NCBI RefSeq assembly: GCF_010468565.1
Contig: NZ_WUEG01000014.1
Span: 62,001-126,000, forward strand
From: Allomuricauda sp. TY007
GTDB lineage: Bacteria; Bacteroidota; Bacteroidia; Flavobacteriales; Flavobacteriaceae
Reading direction: 5' to 3'
Length of the DNA: 64,000 nucleotides
The notes under the pieces are model-generated. The model was not told where the DNA came from. It worked only from the letters and a program-made list of their open reading frames with translations, and did not search any database. Both the position numbers and the translations under genes were made by a program. Of the stretch, positions 8,464 to 17,673 are shown in pieces (the first letter of the stretch is position 1; the number at the start of each line of letters is the position of its first letter).

Positions 8464-11400
8464 TTACGCAGAAACATTGTTCCCTTGAGGGGACTTTAGG
8501 GGAGTAAAAGGCTCCAACATCTTCAACGCCTTATCCACGCTGGTGATCCTTTCAAAAACCAACAATAATCGAAGCCCGTTACGAGTCTGTTTTTCTTTGA
8601 GTTTTACCAGTTGAGGATGGGTTTGTGCATATTGCAATATTTGGGTGAACACTTCACTTTGGTAAAAACTGGATTGCTGGTCGGCAATAAAGTAACCAAT
8701 GAATTTGCCTTTTTTCATGATGACCTTTTCCAGACCAATGTGAGTGGCGATCCATTTAATGCGGACGGAGTTCATCAAATCCACGGCGGGCTCGGGAAGT
8801 TCGCCAAAACGGTCTGCCAATTGCGCTTCAAATTTTTGTAGGCCTTCTTCGTCCTCCACGTCGTTCAATTGGGTGTAGAGGTTCAGGCGTTCGGTGATGT
8901 TGTTGATGTAATCATCGGGGAAGAGCAGTTCAAAATCCGTGTCCAACTGCATCTCTTTCACGTACACTTTTTCCTTGTCGCCCTCAACTTCATCATACAA
9001 TTCCTTGAACTCGTTTTCCTTGAGCTCATCTATGGTTTCAGCCAATATTTTTTGATAGGTCTCAAATCCAATCTCGTTGATAAACCCACTCTGTTCACCA
9101 CCCAAAAGGTCTCCCGCACCACGGATTTCCAAATCCTTCATCGCAATATTGAAACCACTTCCCAAATCGGTAAATTGCTCCAATGCTTCGATACGTTTTC
9201 GGGCCTCGGTGGTCATCACTTCATAAGGCGGTGTGATAAAATAACAGAATGCTTTTTTATTGCTTCGCCCCACACGTCCGCGCATCTGGTGCAGGTCGCT
9301 CAATCCAAAATTATTGGCGTTGTGAATAAAAATGGTGTTGGCGTTGGTCACATCCAACCCGCTTTCAATAATGGTGGTGGAAACCAATACGTCAAACTCA
9401 CCGTTCATAAAAGCCAGCATCAATGACTCCAATTTTTTACCTTCCATTTGTCCGTGGCCGATTCCAATTTTGGCATCGGGCACCAAACGTTGAATCATCC
9501 CGGCTACTTCTTTGATGTTTTCAATGCGATTATGAATAAAGAACACCTGTCCGCCCCGTTGGATTTCATAGGACACGGCATCACGGATAATATCCTCGTT
9601 CAATCGAATCACGTGGCTTTCGATGGGGTAGCGGTTCGGTGGCGGCGTATTGATTACGGATAGGTCACGTGCAGCCATCAAACTAAATTGAAGGGTTCTC
9701 GGAATAGGAGTGGCCGTAAGTGTGAGCACATCTACATTTTCCTTGATGGAACGCAGTTTTTCCTTGACCGAAACCCCGAATTTTTGTTCCTCGTCCACAA
9801 TTAATAAGCCCAAATCCTTGAACTGTACATTTTTGTTGACCAATTGATGGGTCCCGATTATAATATCGATTTTACCATCGGCCAATCGCTCCAATACATC
9901 TTTTTTCTCTTTTGCGGTTCGGAAGCGGTTAAGGTAATCCACTGTTACGGGCATCTCCTTTAAACGTTCCCTGAACGTTCGGCTGTGCTGAAAGGCCAAA
10001 ATGGTGGTCGGTACCAGAACAGCGACCTGTTTGCCGTTGTCCACGGCTTTAAATGCGGCACGAATGGCTACTTCGGTTTTTCCAAAACCAACGTCTCCGC
10101 AAATCAATCGGTCCATTGGTCGCTCGCTTTCCATGTCCTTTTTTACATCTTGGGTGCTTTTTTCCTGATCGGGAGTATCCTCGTAAAGGAAAGATGCTTC
10201 CAGTTCATGTTGTAAATAGCTGTCGGGAGCGTATTGAAAACCTTTTTCCAATCTTCGTTTGGCGTAGACTTTTATCAAGTCGAAAGCAATCTTTTTGACC
10301 CGTGCCTTGGTTTTTTGCTTCAGCTTTTTCCAAGCAGCTGAACCCAGTTTGAATATTTTTGGTGGCGCCCCGTCCTTACCGTTGTATTTGGATATTTTGT
10401 GCAGCGAGTGGATGCTCACATAGAGAATATCACGGTCGCCATAAATCAGTTTGATGGCTTCCTGCTTTTTGCCCTCCACATCGATTTTTTGCAACCCGCC
10501 AAACTTACCTATACCATGGTCAATGTGGGTCACATAATCCCCGATTTCCAATTTGTTGAGTTCCTTCAGCGTGATGGCCTGCTTTTTAGCGTAGCCATTC
10601 TTTAAATGGAACTTATGGTAACGTTCAAAAATTTGATGGTCGGTATAACAGGCAACTTTCAAATCAGGATCCACAAAACCTTGGAACAATGGAAAAATGA
10701 TGGTCTGGTAGTGAACCGTTTCATCCACTTCATCAAAAATATCGTGGAAACGCTTGGCCTGTTGCTCCGTAGAGCAGAATATATAGTTGCTGTAACCTGA
10801 GTCCCGATTGTCGTTGAGGTTTTCAATAAGCAGGTCAAACTTTTTGTTGAAAGCTGGTTGGGGTTTGGTGTTGAACTGGATTTCGTTACCCTGAACTTGT
10901 TCCAGGGTCTCACTGGAAGCCCCAATTTCAACGAACAAATAATCTTTAAGCTGCTCTTTCAGCAAAGCTGCATCCAAAAACAATTCCTTGGGTTCCGCAT
11001 GTTTGATTTCCTCGCTCAACTTGGCAAAACTCTCCTCAGCTTTTTCAAAAAAGGAATCAATGCGATCGTAGATCAGCGCAGGGTTTTTCGCAAATACCAC
11101 GGTATTGGCCGAAATATATTTTAAGAAGCTTTCCCGTATTTCTTCGGTAAACTTATTTTCTACGTTTGGGATAATGGTAATTTTCTTCACCTTGTCCGTG
11201 GAAAGCTGGGTTTCCACATCAAAAGTTCGAATACTGTCCACTTCATCCCCAAAAAACTCGATACGGTACGGTTCATCGTGAGAGAAGGAGAAAACATCCA
11301 CGATACCTCCACGAACAGAAAACTCCCCCGGTTCGGTCACAAAATCCACCCGTTTAAACTGATATTCAAACAGCACTTCGTTCAAAAAATCCAACGAGAT

Positions 11401-11871
11401 TTCGTCGCCCAATTTAATTTTTTGGGTGTTTTTGTCCAGTTCCTTTCGGGTCACCACTTTTTCAAAAAGGGCATCGGGATACGTAACGATTATTGCCGGT
11501 TTCTTTCTGGAGTTGATGCGGTTCAAAACCTCGGCACGCAGAAGTACGTTGGCATTGTCCGTTTCTTCAATTTGATACGGTCTTCGGTAGCTTCCGGGAT
11601 AAAAAAGCACATCTTTTTCACCAATCAGTTGTTCCAAATCGTTCAAAAGATAAGCAGCCTCTTCCTTGTCGTTCAAAATCAGCAAGAATGGTGATTCGGC
11701 AGACTTGAAAGCTTCTGAAATCACAAAGGAAAGGGATGAACCTACAAGCCCTTTAAGGCTTATTTTTTGACTATCACTTCGAGCGGAGTCGAGAGGTTGG
11801 GCAATAATTTCCCTCAGTTTCCCGAGTTGGGGAGACTGTTCAAATAATTTGGGAATTAGGGTTTTGGTCAA
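8464..11871 (-). CDS. mfd: transcription-repair coupling factor Mfd
   Basis: Mfd displaces RNA polymerase stalled at DNA lesions and recruits UvrA for nucleotide excision repair. The 1135-residue protein has the full family order: UvrB-like N-terminal part, the RNA-polymerase-interaction domain (about residues 440-510, GDYVTHIDHGIGKFGGLQKI), superfamily 2 helicase motifs (GDVGFGKTEVAIRAAFK, then IVDEEQKFGV and TATPIPRTLQFS), the TRG motif region with HQMRGRVGRS, and the C-terminal D7 domain. Unusually, two short palindromic repeats are translated within the N-terminal third: QPLDSARSDSQK near residue 30 and SSETLEQVQGNE near residue 325. Both lie at places expected to be variable, so the enzyme is probably active. 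The GAGATTTCT-like repeats on both sides belong to the same families. Confidence 0.97.
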   Translation of the reverse strand: MTKTLIPKLFEQSPQLGKLREIIAQPLDSARSDSQKISLKGLVGSSLSFVISEAFKSAESPFLLILNDKEEAAYLLNDLEQLIGEKDVLFYPGSYRRPYQIEETDNANVLLRAEVLNRINSRKKPAIIVTYPDALFEKVVTRKELDKNTQKIKLGDEISLDFLNEVLFEYQFKRVDFVTEPGEFSVRGGIVDVFSFSHDEPYRIEFFGDEVDSIRTFDVETQLSTDKVKKITIIPNVENKFTEEIRESFLKYISANTVVFAKNPALIYDRIDSFFEKAEESFAKLSEEIKHAEPKELFLDAALLKEQLKDYLFVEIGASSETLEQVQGNEIQFNTKPQPAFNKKFDLLIENLNDNRDSGYSNYIFCSTEQQAKRFHDIFDEVDETVHYQTIIFPLFQGFVDPDLKVACYTDHQIFERYHKFHLKNGYAKKQAITLKELNKLEIGDYVTHIDHGIGKFGGLQKIDVEGKKQEAIKLIYGDRDILYVSIHSLHKISKYNGKDGAPPKIFKLGSAAWKKLKQKTKARVKKIAFDLIKVYAKRRLEKGFQYAPDSYLQHELEASFLYEDTPDQEKSTQDVKKDMESERPMDRLICGDVGFGKTEVAIRAAFKAVDNGKQVAVLVPTTILAFQHSRTFRERLKEMPVTVDYLNRFRTAKEKKDVLERLADGKIDIIIGTHQLVNKNVQFKDLGLLIVDEEQKFGVSVKEKLRSIKENVDVLTLTATPIPRTLQFSLMAARDLSVINTPPPNRYPIESHVIRLNEDIIRDAVSYEIQRGGQVFFIHNRIENIKEVAGMIQRLVPDAKIGIGHGQMEGKKLESLMLAFMNGEFDVLVSTTIIESGLDVTNANTIFIHNANNFGLSDLHQMRGRVGRSNKKAFCYFITPPYEVMTTEARKRIEALEQFTDLGSGFNIAMKDLEIRGAGDLLGGEQSGFINEIGFETYQKILAETIDELKENEFKELYDEVEGDKEKVYVKEMQLDTDFELLFPDDYINNITERLNLYTQLNDVEDEEGLQKFEAQLADRFGELPEPAVDLMNSVRIKWIATHIGLEKVIMKKGKFIGYFIADQQSSFYQSEVFTQILQYAQTHPQLVKLKEKQTRNGLRLLLVFERITSVDKALKMLEPFTPLKSPQGNNVSA
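10888..10912. repeat. family B palindromic repeat inside the mfd coding sequence
   Basis: This 25-base unit matches the intergenic copy at 8237-8261 at 24 of 25 positions. On the minus strand it is read in frame as ETLEQVQG within the linker ahead of the UvrB-like/RNA-polymerase-binding part of Mfd. Confidence 0.75.
11774..11797. repeat. family A repeat fragment inside the mfd coding sequence
   Basis: The plus-strand string TCACTTCGAGCGGAGTCGAG is the same type as the intergenic copies near 11980 and 12070 (CGAGCGCAGTCGAG). Mfd reads it in frame as PLDSARSD, close to the N-terminus. Confidence 0.6.
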
Positions 11872-11888
11872 TCCAAAAAACTTTGCGG

Positions 11889-11896
11889 CAAAGATA
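11889..11896 (-). promoter_or_regulatory. candidate -7 promoter element for mfd
   Basis: Reads TATCTTTG on the minus strand, matching TAnnTTTG, 18 bases upstream of the mfd start. No good -33 element at the usual distance. Confidence 0.4.
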
Positions 11897-11959
11897 AACC
11901 GCGAAAACTTGTGTTAAAAATGTTTTTTTGAGTTTCTTGTTTGCCAATTTGAATACCAC

Positions 11960-12154
11960 GTCATTCCGAACTGTAATCCCCGAGCCGAGTCGAACGGGGT
12001 AATCCGGAATTTTCAATTATGTGTTGACACGGATTGCACGAATTATCTCAAAATTCTATTGTCATTTCGAGCTGTCACCCCGAGCGCAGTCGAGGGGGCA
12101 GTCGAGAAATCTTAGATTACACTAGATGAGATGCTGAAACAAGTTCAGCATGAC
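11960..12154. repeat. cluster of palindromic repeats between pdeM and mfd
   Basis: Three units lie in this 290-bp gap, which holds no gene: TCATTCCGAACTG...GTCGAACGGGGTAATCCGGA at about 11960-12011, GTCATTTCGAGCTG...GTCGAGAAATC at about 12061-12111, and a family B hairpin (GCTGAAACAAGTTCAGC) at 12125-12154. The palindromes could terminate transcription or be transposon-like scars (REP-like). Confidence 0.7.
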
Positions 12155-12161
12155 AAAAAAT

Positions 12162-12794
12162 CTATACCTTAATAATACTATCCTCCACAATGGCATACAC
12201 TTGGTCGCCTTTCTTGGGTTTGAGTGCGTGCGTTCCCGTAAATTGACCAAAAGCGGGAAGTATCATTTGATTTTCAGATTTAAAAAAGCAGGGCAATTTG
12301 ATGCGATCCTTACCAAGACCTTTTAGTTTGATGGACGGATGGATATGCCCACAAAACGTAAAGTAACCCTCTCGCTTCCCTGGATGGTGTGTCAAAAGGA
12401 AAGAATCGATAATCAACTCTGGAAATATCGAAACCTTAAGTTTTTCGAATTTTTCGGGAGCAATAATGTCGTGATTACCTGCCACCAATAGGATTTCGGC
12501 AGGTGTCTTGCCTACCCAATTTTCAAACAGTTCCCATTCCTTGTTCAGCGATGAATGGAACAAATCGCCCAAAAAGCAGATTTGAAAAGGCTGAAAATCG
12601 GAGACTATTTTATCCAAAAGCAGGAAGTTTTTGTGAATGGCCTTTCTAGGAACAGCTGCCCCAAATTTTCGGAAATGGGAGACCTTGCCCAAATGCACAT
12701 CGCTAATCAGCAAGAGTGATTTTTCCTCCCAAAACAGTCCGCCCAAAGGGTGCAGTTGAAATATTTGATTGCGTATTTGAATATTTTGCCTCAT
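12162..12794 (-). CDS. pdeM: ligase-associated DNA damage response endonuclease PdeM
   Basis: This 210-residue metallophosphoesterase has the five family motifs in order: ISDVHLGK near residue 31, GDLFHS near 76, GNHD near 105, the LTHHPG region near 135 and CGHIHPS near 148, which together hold two metal ions. PdeM is the MPE component of the bacterial Lhr-MPE-ligase-exonuclease repair group and is predicted to be a DNA phosphodiesterase. The Lhr-type helicase lies upstream on the same strand, separated by 262 bp of repeats. The ATP-dependent ligase and exonuclease that usually join this group are not in the window. Length is typical. Confidence 0.9.
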   Translation of the reverse strand: MRQNIQIRNQIFQLHPLGGLFWEEKSLLLISDVHLGKVSHFRKFGAAVPRKAIHKNFLLLDKIVSDFQPFQICFLGDLFHSSLNKEWELFENWVGKTPAEILLVAGNHDIIAPEKFEKLKVSIFPELIIDSFLLTHHPGKREGYFTFCGHIHPSIKLKGLGKDRIKLPCFFKSENQMILPAFGQFTGTHALKPKKGDQVYAIVEDSIIKV

Positions 12795-12821
12795 TTGCCT
12801 TCGATACTACAAATTTAGTTC

Positions 12822-13036
12822 AATTGTCATTTCGAACCGAGCGAAGCAAGTGTGAGAAATCTGAAAATAGATTTCTCAATCGTCGTTACCCTCCTCATAT
12901 CGAAATGACCTTCTTCATCGGTCGCTGAGCGCCCGCCTGCCGGACGGACAGGGAGTCGAAGCGATTTGCGATTCTGTCTACACTTCAGTTAAGTAACCGA
13001 TTGACAAAAGGGCGCTCAGCATCCGCACAGAATGAC
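12822..13036. repeat. mosaic of palindromic repeats between the Lhr helicase and pdeM
   Basis: The 262-bp gap is almost entirely repeat: GTCATTTCGAACCGAGCGAA...GTGAGAAATC with an inverted partner GATTTCTCAATCGTCGTTAC...TCGAAATGACC (12822-12910), then a GC-rich piece CCGCCTGCCGGACGGACAGG near 12933-12952, then GGGCGCTCAGCATCCGCACA near 13010-13029. No gene is seen. Confidence 0.7.
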
Positions 13037-13056
13037 AATTACTTGAGTGTTCATTG

Positions 13057-15504
13057 CTATTTGGTCAATTTATTTATCATCCGTTGGATGCGGTCTGCCA
13101 ATTTTTCATTGGATAGTTTTTCTCGCAATCTGTCGGTGATTATCGGGAAGGATAGGGGCGTGGGCTGTGAACATTTTTTCCAAACAATCTCTTGTTCCGC
13201 GATTCGTTCCAAAGCCAAGCGCAGTCGCCCCTCCTCCAATTGGTGCTCAAAGGTTTCGGTGTAAGCTTGCTGATAGAGCAGATTATCGTCCTCAAAATCA
13301 CGGAATACATCGAACAGCAATTCCGAACTGCTTTGCAGGTGTTTTATTTTGACTCCTTTCTCGGGATAGCCTGTAAAAACCATTCCGCTGATGACGGCAA
13401 TGTCACGGAACTTTCTGCGCGCCATTTCGTTGGAGTTTAAACTTTTTTGAAGGTCGGACAACATATACTCCGGGGTAAAAAGGTTGTTGTCCAAAATTTC
13501 CTGAATGTTGATTTCCTTGTCCGATAGCAGCTCAAAACCATAATCGTTAAAAGCCAGGGAGCAGGTTATCGGCATTAACAAACTGATACGATAGGCCAAG
13601 AGACTGCTCATTCCTTCGTGAATGGCCCTGCCTTCAAAGGGGTAAAACATATGGTGGTAGCCATCACGGGTCTTAAAGGTTTCTATCAAAAATTGATGCG
13701 GCTGTGGCACAATACTTTCTTCTCGTTGTTTCGCAAACATTGGCTGCAATACTTGAATTTCTTCTGATTGTTTCGAAAATTCCAACTCAGCGGTGTACAA
13801 TTCTTGTCGCAACAATTCCGACATCTTTGCAGAAAAACTCAAACGTCCTCCCATCCAGCTGGGCACTTTGTTGGTTCTTTTTTTGGAATTTCGAACGTGT
13901 GCAGCCATCCCTTTGATCCTAATAAATTCCAGATTACGTCCTGCAAAAGTGAAAACATCGCCGGAGCTCAATTTGGAAATAAAATATTCCTCGATACTTC
14001 CGATGTACCCTCCTTTTTGATAGCGCACCGAAATAGTGGCATCGCCCACAATGGTGCCAATTTGAAAGCGGTGCCGCATGGCCACTGCCCTGCTGTTCAC
14101 TTTGAATTTGCCATCTTCTTCAACCTCCACCTTTTTATACTCGTCGTAGCTTTTTAGGCTTTGACTACCCATCACCAAAAAATTCAACAGCCATTGCCAT
14201 TGTTCTTCGGTCAAGGTCTGGTAGCAAAAGGTCTGTTTGATCTCGGGATAGATTTCATCAGGATAAAACCCATCCGAAACCGCCAAGGTGGTCAAATATT
14301 GAATGAGGACATCAAAACTGTTCAAGTATGGAATGCGGTCTTCCACGGCACTGTTCAATACTGCTTTTTGCATGGCCGAAGCTTCGACCAACTCAATGGC
14401 ATGGGTGGGTAAAAAATGGATGACACTTTCTTTGCCCGGTCGGTGGCCACTACGCCCCGCACGTTGTAAAAAACGGGCAACGCCTTTTGGACCACCAATT
14501 TGGATTACCGTTTCCACAGGCGCAAAATCCACTCCCAGGTCCAGGCTCGATGTGCAGACCACGGCTTTTAGGCTTTCATTCCGGATGGCCTGCTCCACCC
14601 ACAGTCGGGTTTCTTTGTTGATGCTGCCGTGGTGCATCGCCATTTCGCCGGCAAACTCCGGATATTTCTCCAGTATTTTTTGAAACCAGATTTCGCATTG
14701 GCTTCTTGTATTGGTAAAGAGCAAGGTGGTTTTACTGTTGTTGATAATGGGCACCACTTGATCTAAAAGATGCAATCCCAAGTGTCCGCGCCAAGGAAAG
14801 GTTTCCATCTTTTCAGGAATAATACTTTTCACCGTGATTTTTTTGTTGAGGTTGGCCTTTACCAAAACCGAATTTTCCAATTCTGGCGATGTTGGCCCCA
14901 ACAGGACTTCGCGAGCTTGCTCCAGATTTCCGATGGTTGCCGATATGCCCCAAATGCGTAATTCCCTGCAGATAGTTTTTAATCGGGAGATTCCCAATTC
15001 CATTTGAACGCCTCGTTTGGTGCCCAAAAGTTCATGCCATTCGTCCACCACAATAGCGGAGCAGTCCTTGAAAGTTTTAGCGTAGCCTTTGGAGGATAGC
15101 AACAACTGTAAACTTTCCGGAGTAGTAATCAATAGATCCGGCATATGGGTTCGCATTTTTGCCCGTTCTTTTGCCGAAGTATCGCCCGTTCGAATACCCA
15201 CGGTCATTTGGGTTTCCAAATCTTGGGTAATGCGCTCTGCAGATTGTTTAATTTCCTGTGAAAGTGCTCGCAAGGGAGTGATCCAAATGGCTTTCAGCCC
15301 CTTTTTGTGCTTGTTCTTGTAATTAGGATGGTTTTTAATGTAATTGAGCACGATCGGAAACCAAAGTGCATAGGTTTTTCCACTGCCCGTAGGGGCGTTC
15401 AAAAGGCCGTGTTTTCCTTCCAAAAAGGCTTTCCAAGTCTCTTTTTGAAAAGGGAACGGTTCCCAATTTTGTCCTTGGAACCAATCTTCAGCAATATGAA
15501 ACAA
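13057..15504 (-). CDS. ligase-associated DNA damage response DEXH-box helicase (Lhr-type)
   Basis: The 815-residue protein is a superfamily 2 helicase of the Lhr-core kind. Motifs seen include FPFQKETW (Q-like), NAPTGSGKTYALW (Walker A, about residues 37-49), TPLRALSQE, TTPESLQLLLSSKGY, VVDEWHELLG (DEWH, motif II), SATIGN, LLFTNTRSQ, CTSSLDLGVD and QRAGRSGHRPG (motif VI), then the Lhr-specific C-terminal region. The enzyme translocates on single-stranded DNA and unwinds RNA:DNA or DNA duplexes in repair. It is followed by pdeM, its usual partner, but a ligase and exonuclease are absent; the next gene upstream is on the opposite strand. Length matches the family. Confidence 0.92.
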   Translation of the reverse strand: MFHIAEDWFQGQNWEPFPFQKETWKAFLEGKHGLLNAPTGSGKTYALWFPIVLNYIKNHPNYKNKHKKGLKAIWITPLRALSQEIKQSAERITQDLETQMTVGIRTGDTSAKERAKMRTHMPDLLITTPESLQLLLSSKGYAKTFKDCSAIVVDEWHELLGTKRGVQMELGISRLKTICRELRIWGISATIGNLEQAREVLLGPTSPELENSVLVKANLNKKITVKSIIPEKMETFPWRGHLGLHLLDQVVPIINNSKTTLLFTNTRSQCEIWFQKILEKYPEFAGEMAMHHGSINKETRLWVEQAIRNESLKAVVCTSSLDLGVDFAPVETVIQIGGPKGVARFLQRAGRSGHRPGKESVIHFLPTHAIELVEASAMQKAVLNSAVEDRIPYLNSFDVLIQYLTTLAVSDGFYPDEIYPEIKQTFCYQTLTEEQWQWLLNFLVMGSQSLKSYDEYKKVEVEEDGKFKVNSRAVAMRHRFQIGTIVGDATISVRYQKGGYIGSIEEYFISKLSSGDVFTFAGRNLEFIRIKGMAAHVRNSKKRTNKVPSWMGGRLSFSAKMSELLRQELYTAELEFSKQSEEIQVLQPMFAKQREESIVPQPHQFLIETFKTRDGYHHMFYPFEGRAIHEGMSSLLAYRISLLMPITCSLAFNDYGFELLSDKEINIQEILDNNLFTPEYMLSDLQKSLNSNEMARRKFRDIAVISGMVFTGYPEKGVKIKHLQSSSELLFDVFRDFEDDNLLYQQAYTETFEHQLEEGRLRLALERIAEQEIVWKKCSQPTPLSFPIITDRLREKLSNEKLADRIQRMINKLTK

Positions 15505-15591
15505 TTCAGGATTTTGCAGGGCAGTAGTGCTTTGGATTGAAAATTACGAATTTCTTTATTGGGTTTATACCCTCTTTATTGCGATAAGATT

Positions 15592-15599
15592 TATATTTG
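15592..15599 (+). promoter_or_regulatory. candidate -7 promoter element for the TerB-like gene
   Basis: TATATTTG matches TAnnTTTG exactly, 18 bases ahead of the ATG at 15618. No good -33 at the usual spacing. Confidence 0.45.
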
Positions 15600-15617
15600 T
15601 GCCACAAAATTTGAGAT

Positions 15618-16046
15618 ATGCCAATTTTAGATCTTTACGAGCACGGAGACCATAGGAATAACTTGGCCCATTTTGCCACATTGGCAAGTTTGGCAGCAGC
15701 CGATGGGGACATTAACCCAAAGGAAATGGCCATTTTGGAAAAGTTTGCCTTTAAGCTCAATATTAGTGAAGATGAGTTTAAGGAGGTGATGAAAAAGGAG
15801 AACAAGTATCCGATTGAAACTCCGCACAGTGGCGAGAAAAGATTTAAAAGGTTATTTGATTTCTTCCAGATTATTTTCTCAGATCACGATATTGATGATG
15901 AAGAGCGCAGAATTGTGGAAAAGTATGCAGTTGGACTAGGTTTTTCTCCAAAAACAGCAGCTCAGATCATTGATAAATCCATCAAAATTTTTAGAGGGGA
16001 AATCCCGTTCGAGGATTACCACGAATTGGTAAAAAGGGAAAGTTAG
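15618..16046 (+). CDS. TerB-family protein
   Basis: The 142-residue, largely helical protein matches the TerB/TerB-like (DjlA N-terminal) fold: [37 protein letters not shown] and [19 protein letters not shown], where the paired D/E-rich helix turns (DGDINPKE and DHDIDDEE) are the metal-binding-like hallmark of the family. TerB proteins are known from tellurite resistance and stress operons, but stand-alone copies such as this have no known role; tellurite resistance should not be assumed. Its stop codon overlaps the stop codon of the convergent fbp gene (TTAG at 16043-16046). Confidence 0.85.
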   Translation: MPILDLYEHGDHRNNLAHFATLASLAAADGDINPKEMAILEKFAFKLNISEDEFKEVMKKENKYPIETPHSGEKRFKRLFDFFQIIFSDHDIDDEERRIVEKYAVGLGFSPKTAAQIIDKSIKIFRGEIPFEDYHELVKRES

Positions 16047-17050
16047 GCCTTGGCCATAAATTCTTCTGCTTTTTCTACCATTTTTTTACTTCCACAGAAA
16101 AAAGGAACCCTTTCGTGCAGTTCGGAGGGCCTTATATCCATTATGCGCTGAAAACCATCACTGGCCTTACCATTGGCCTGTTCGGCTAAAAATGCCATGG
16201 GATTGCACTCGTACAATAAACGGAGCTTACCGTTTTGGGACTTACTGCTTTTCGGATACATGTATATACCGCCTTTGATCATGTTACGGTGAAAATCCGA
16301 AACAAGTGACCCAATATATCTGGAAGTATAGGGTCTGTCCCCTTCTTCCATCTGGCAATATTTGATGTAATCTTTTACTCCTTGCGGAAAATGAATGTAG
16401 TTCCCTTCATTAACGGAGTAAATTTGACCGGTTTCCGGGAACTGCATGTTGGGATGGGACAAGTAAAAAGTACCCAGAGCAGGATTTAAGGTAAATCCAT
16501 TGACGCCATCACCCGTGGTATAGACCAACATGGTGGATGTTCCATAAATTATGTAACCCGCGGCAATCTGATGTTTTCCCGGCTGCAAAAAGTCTTCCAG
16601 GGTAACTGGGGTACCCACTGGTGTTACCCTTCTGTAAATCGAAAAAATGGTTCCTACCGATACATTTACATCAATGTTGGACGAGCCATCCAAGGGATCA
16701 ATAAGTACAACATATTTGTTTTGATGTTGCTTGTCAAAACTATTTATGCTGATAAAATCGTCTTCTTCCTCCGAGGCTATTCCGCAAACAATTTCCCGGT
16801 TCTTCAGTGTTTGAATAAACTTTTCGTTGGCAAGAACATCCAGTTTTTGCTGATTCTCACCTTGAATATTGGTTTCTCCCGCTGCTCCAATAATATCGAC
16901 CAAACCTGCTTTGTTCACTTCGTGGTTCACTACTTTTGCCGCCAAGCGGATACCGTTCAGTAATCTTGATAGTTCTCCAGAAGTATATTGAAATGAATTT
17001 TGGTTGGCGATAATAAATTCACCGAGGGTGCGGCGTTGCTTCTCAAACAT
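16043..17050 (-). CDS. fbp: class 1 fructose-1,6-bisphosphatase
   Basis: The enzyme dephosphorylates fructose 1,6-bisphosphate in gluconeogenesis. The 335-residue protein shows the class 1 signatures: [20 protein letters not shown], the metal-binding [20 protein letters not shown] (about residues 110-130), [25 protein letters not shown] and [18 protein letters not shown] near the C-terminus. The frame remains open to 17173, but [14 protein letters not shown] at 17050 gives the family N-terminus (xxTLGEFI) and leaves room for the divergent promoter, so that start is used. It converges with the TerB-like gene, their stop codons overlapping, and is divergent from the acetyltransferase at 17163. 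Confidence 0.96.
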   Translation of the reverse strand: MFEKQRRTLGEFIIANQNSFQYTSGELSRLLNGIRLAAKVVNHEVNKAGLVDIIGAAGETNIQGENQQKLDVLANEKFIQTLKNREIVCGIASEEEDDFISINSFDKQHQNKYVVLIDPLDGSSNIDVNVSVGTIFSIYRRVTPVGTPVTLEDFLQPGKHQIAAGYIIYGTSTMLVYTTGDGVNGFTLNPALGTFYLSHPNMQFPETGQIYSVNEGNYIHFPQGVKDYIKYCQMEEGDRPYTSRYIGSLVSDFHRNMIKGGIYMYPKSSKSQNGKLRLLYECNPMAFLAEQANGKASDGFQRIMDIRPSELHERVPFFCGSKKMVEKAEEFMAKA

Positions 17051-17135
17051 GGAAAAGGATGTTTTATTTGAGGACAAATATCGGGCATTTTGTGAAACTA
17101 CAACGTTTTCGGAAGACTTTAATTGTCTAATTTTA

Positions 17136-17143
17136 TAACTTTG
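17136..17143 (+). promoter_or_regulatory. candidate -7 promoter element for the acetyltransferase/aspartate kinase pair
   Basis: TAACTTTG matches TAnnTTTG, 19 bases ahead of the ATG at 17163. No convincing -33 at normal spacing. Confidence 0.4.
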
Positions 17144-17162
17144 AGTTTTATTTGTAACAATT

Positions 17163-17645
17163 ATGGAGTACACAATCAGAGAAGCTCGACCAGAGGATAT
17201 GGAACAGGTGCTGAACTTGGTTCAGGAACTGGCCGATTTTGAAAAGGAACCCAATGCGGTAGAGATAACAAAAGATGATTTGATAAACGACGGTTTTGGT
17301 GCCCAAAAAATGTTCCATTGTTTTGTTGCCGATACCCAAGATGGCATTGCGGGCATAGCCTTGGTGTATCCCAGATATTCCACATGGAAAGGTCCCGCGA
17401 TTCACTTAGAGGATTTGATAGTGTCCGAAAAAATGCGAGGAAGCGGTTTGGGCACTGCTTTGCTGGATGAGGTGGTCAAGTATGGTGCCAGTTTGGGCGT
17501 AAAACGAATTTGTTGGGAGGTTTTGGATTGGAATGAACCTGCCATCGAATTTTATGAAAAGAAAGGGGCTAATGTACTGCGCGATTGGGACGTGGTGCAA
17601 TTGGACGAAGAAGGAATCAAAAATTATATAGAAAGCCTTAACTAG
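17163..17645 (+). CDS. GNAT acetyltransferase, SSAT-like
   Basis: This 160-residue protein belongs to the GNAT superfamily, which moves an acetyl group from acetyl-CoA to an amine. The acetyl-CoA binding motif is visible as [18 protein letters not shown] (R/QxxGxG/A, about residues 87-104), preceded by [14 protein letters not shown] and followed by [20 protein letters not shown]. The STWKG...LEDL and VLDWN strings closely resemble spermidine/spermine (or thialysine) N-acetyltransferase-type enzymes, so a polyamine or lysine-analogue substrate is plausible but unproven. It is followed 28 bp later by aspartate kinase on the same strand, probably as one transcript. Confidence 0.86.
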   Translation: MEYTIREARPEDMEQVLNLVQELADFEKEPNAVEITKDDLINDGFGAQKMFHCFVADTQDGIAGIALVYPRYSTWKGPAIHLEDLIVSEKMRGSGLGTALLDEVVKYGASLGVKRICWEVLDWNEPAIEFYEKKGANVLRDWDVVQLDEEGIKNYIESLN

Positions 17646-17673
17646 GCCGACTAAATTCTAGAATATAAAATAC

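Noticed and set aside
8869..9426. 185-residue frame antisense to mfd
   Set aside because: A shadow of the mfd codons, with low-complexity hydrophobic sequence.
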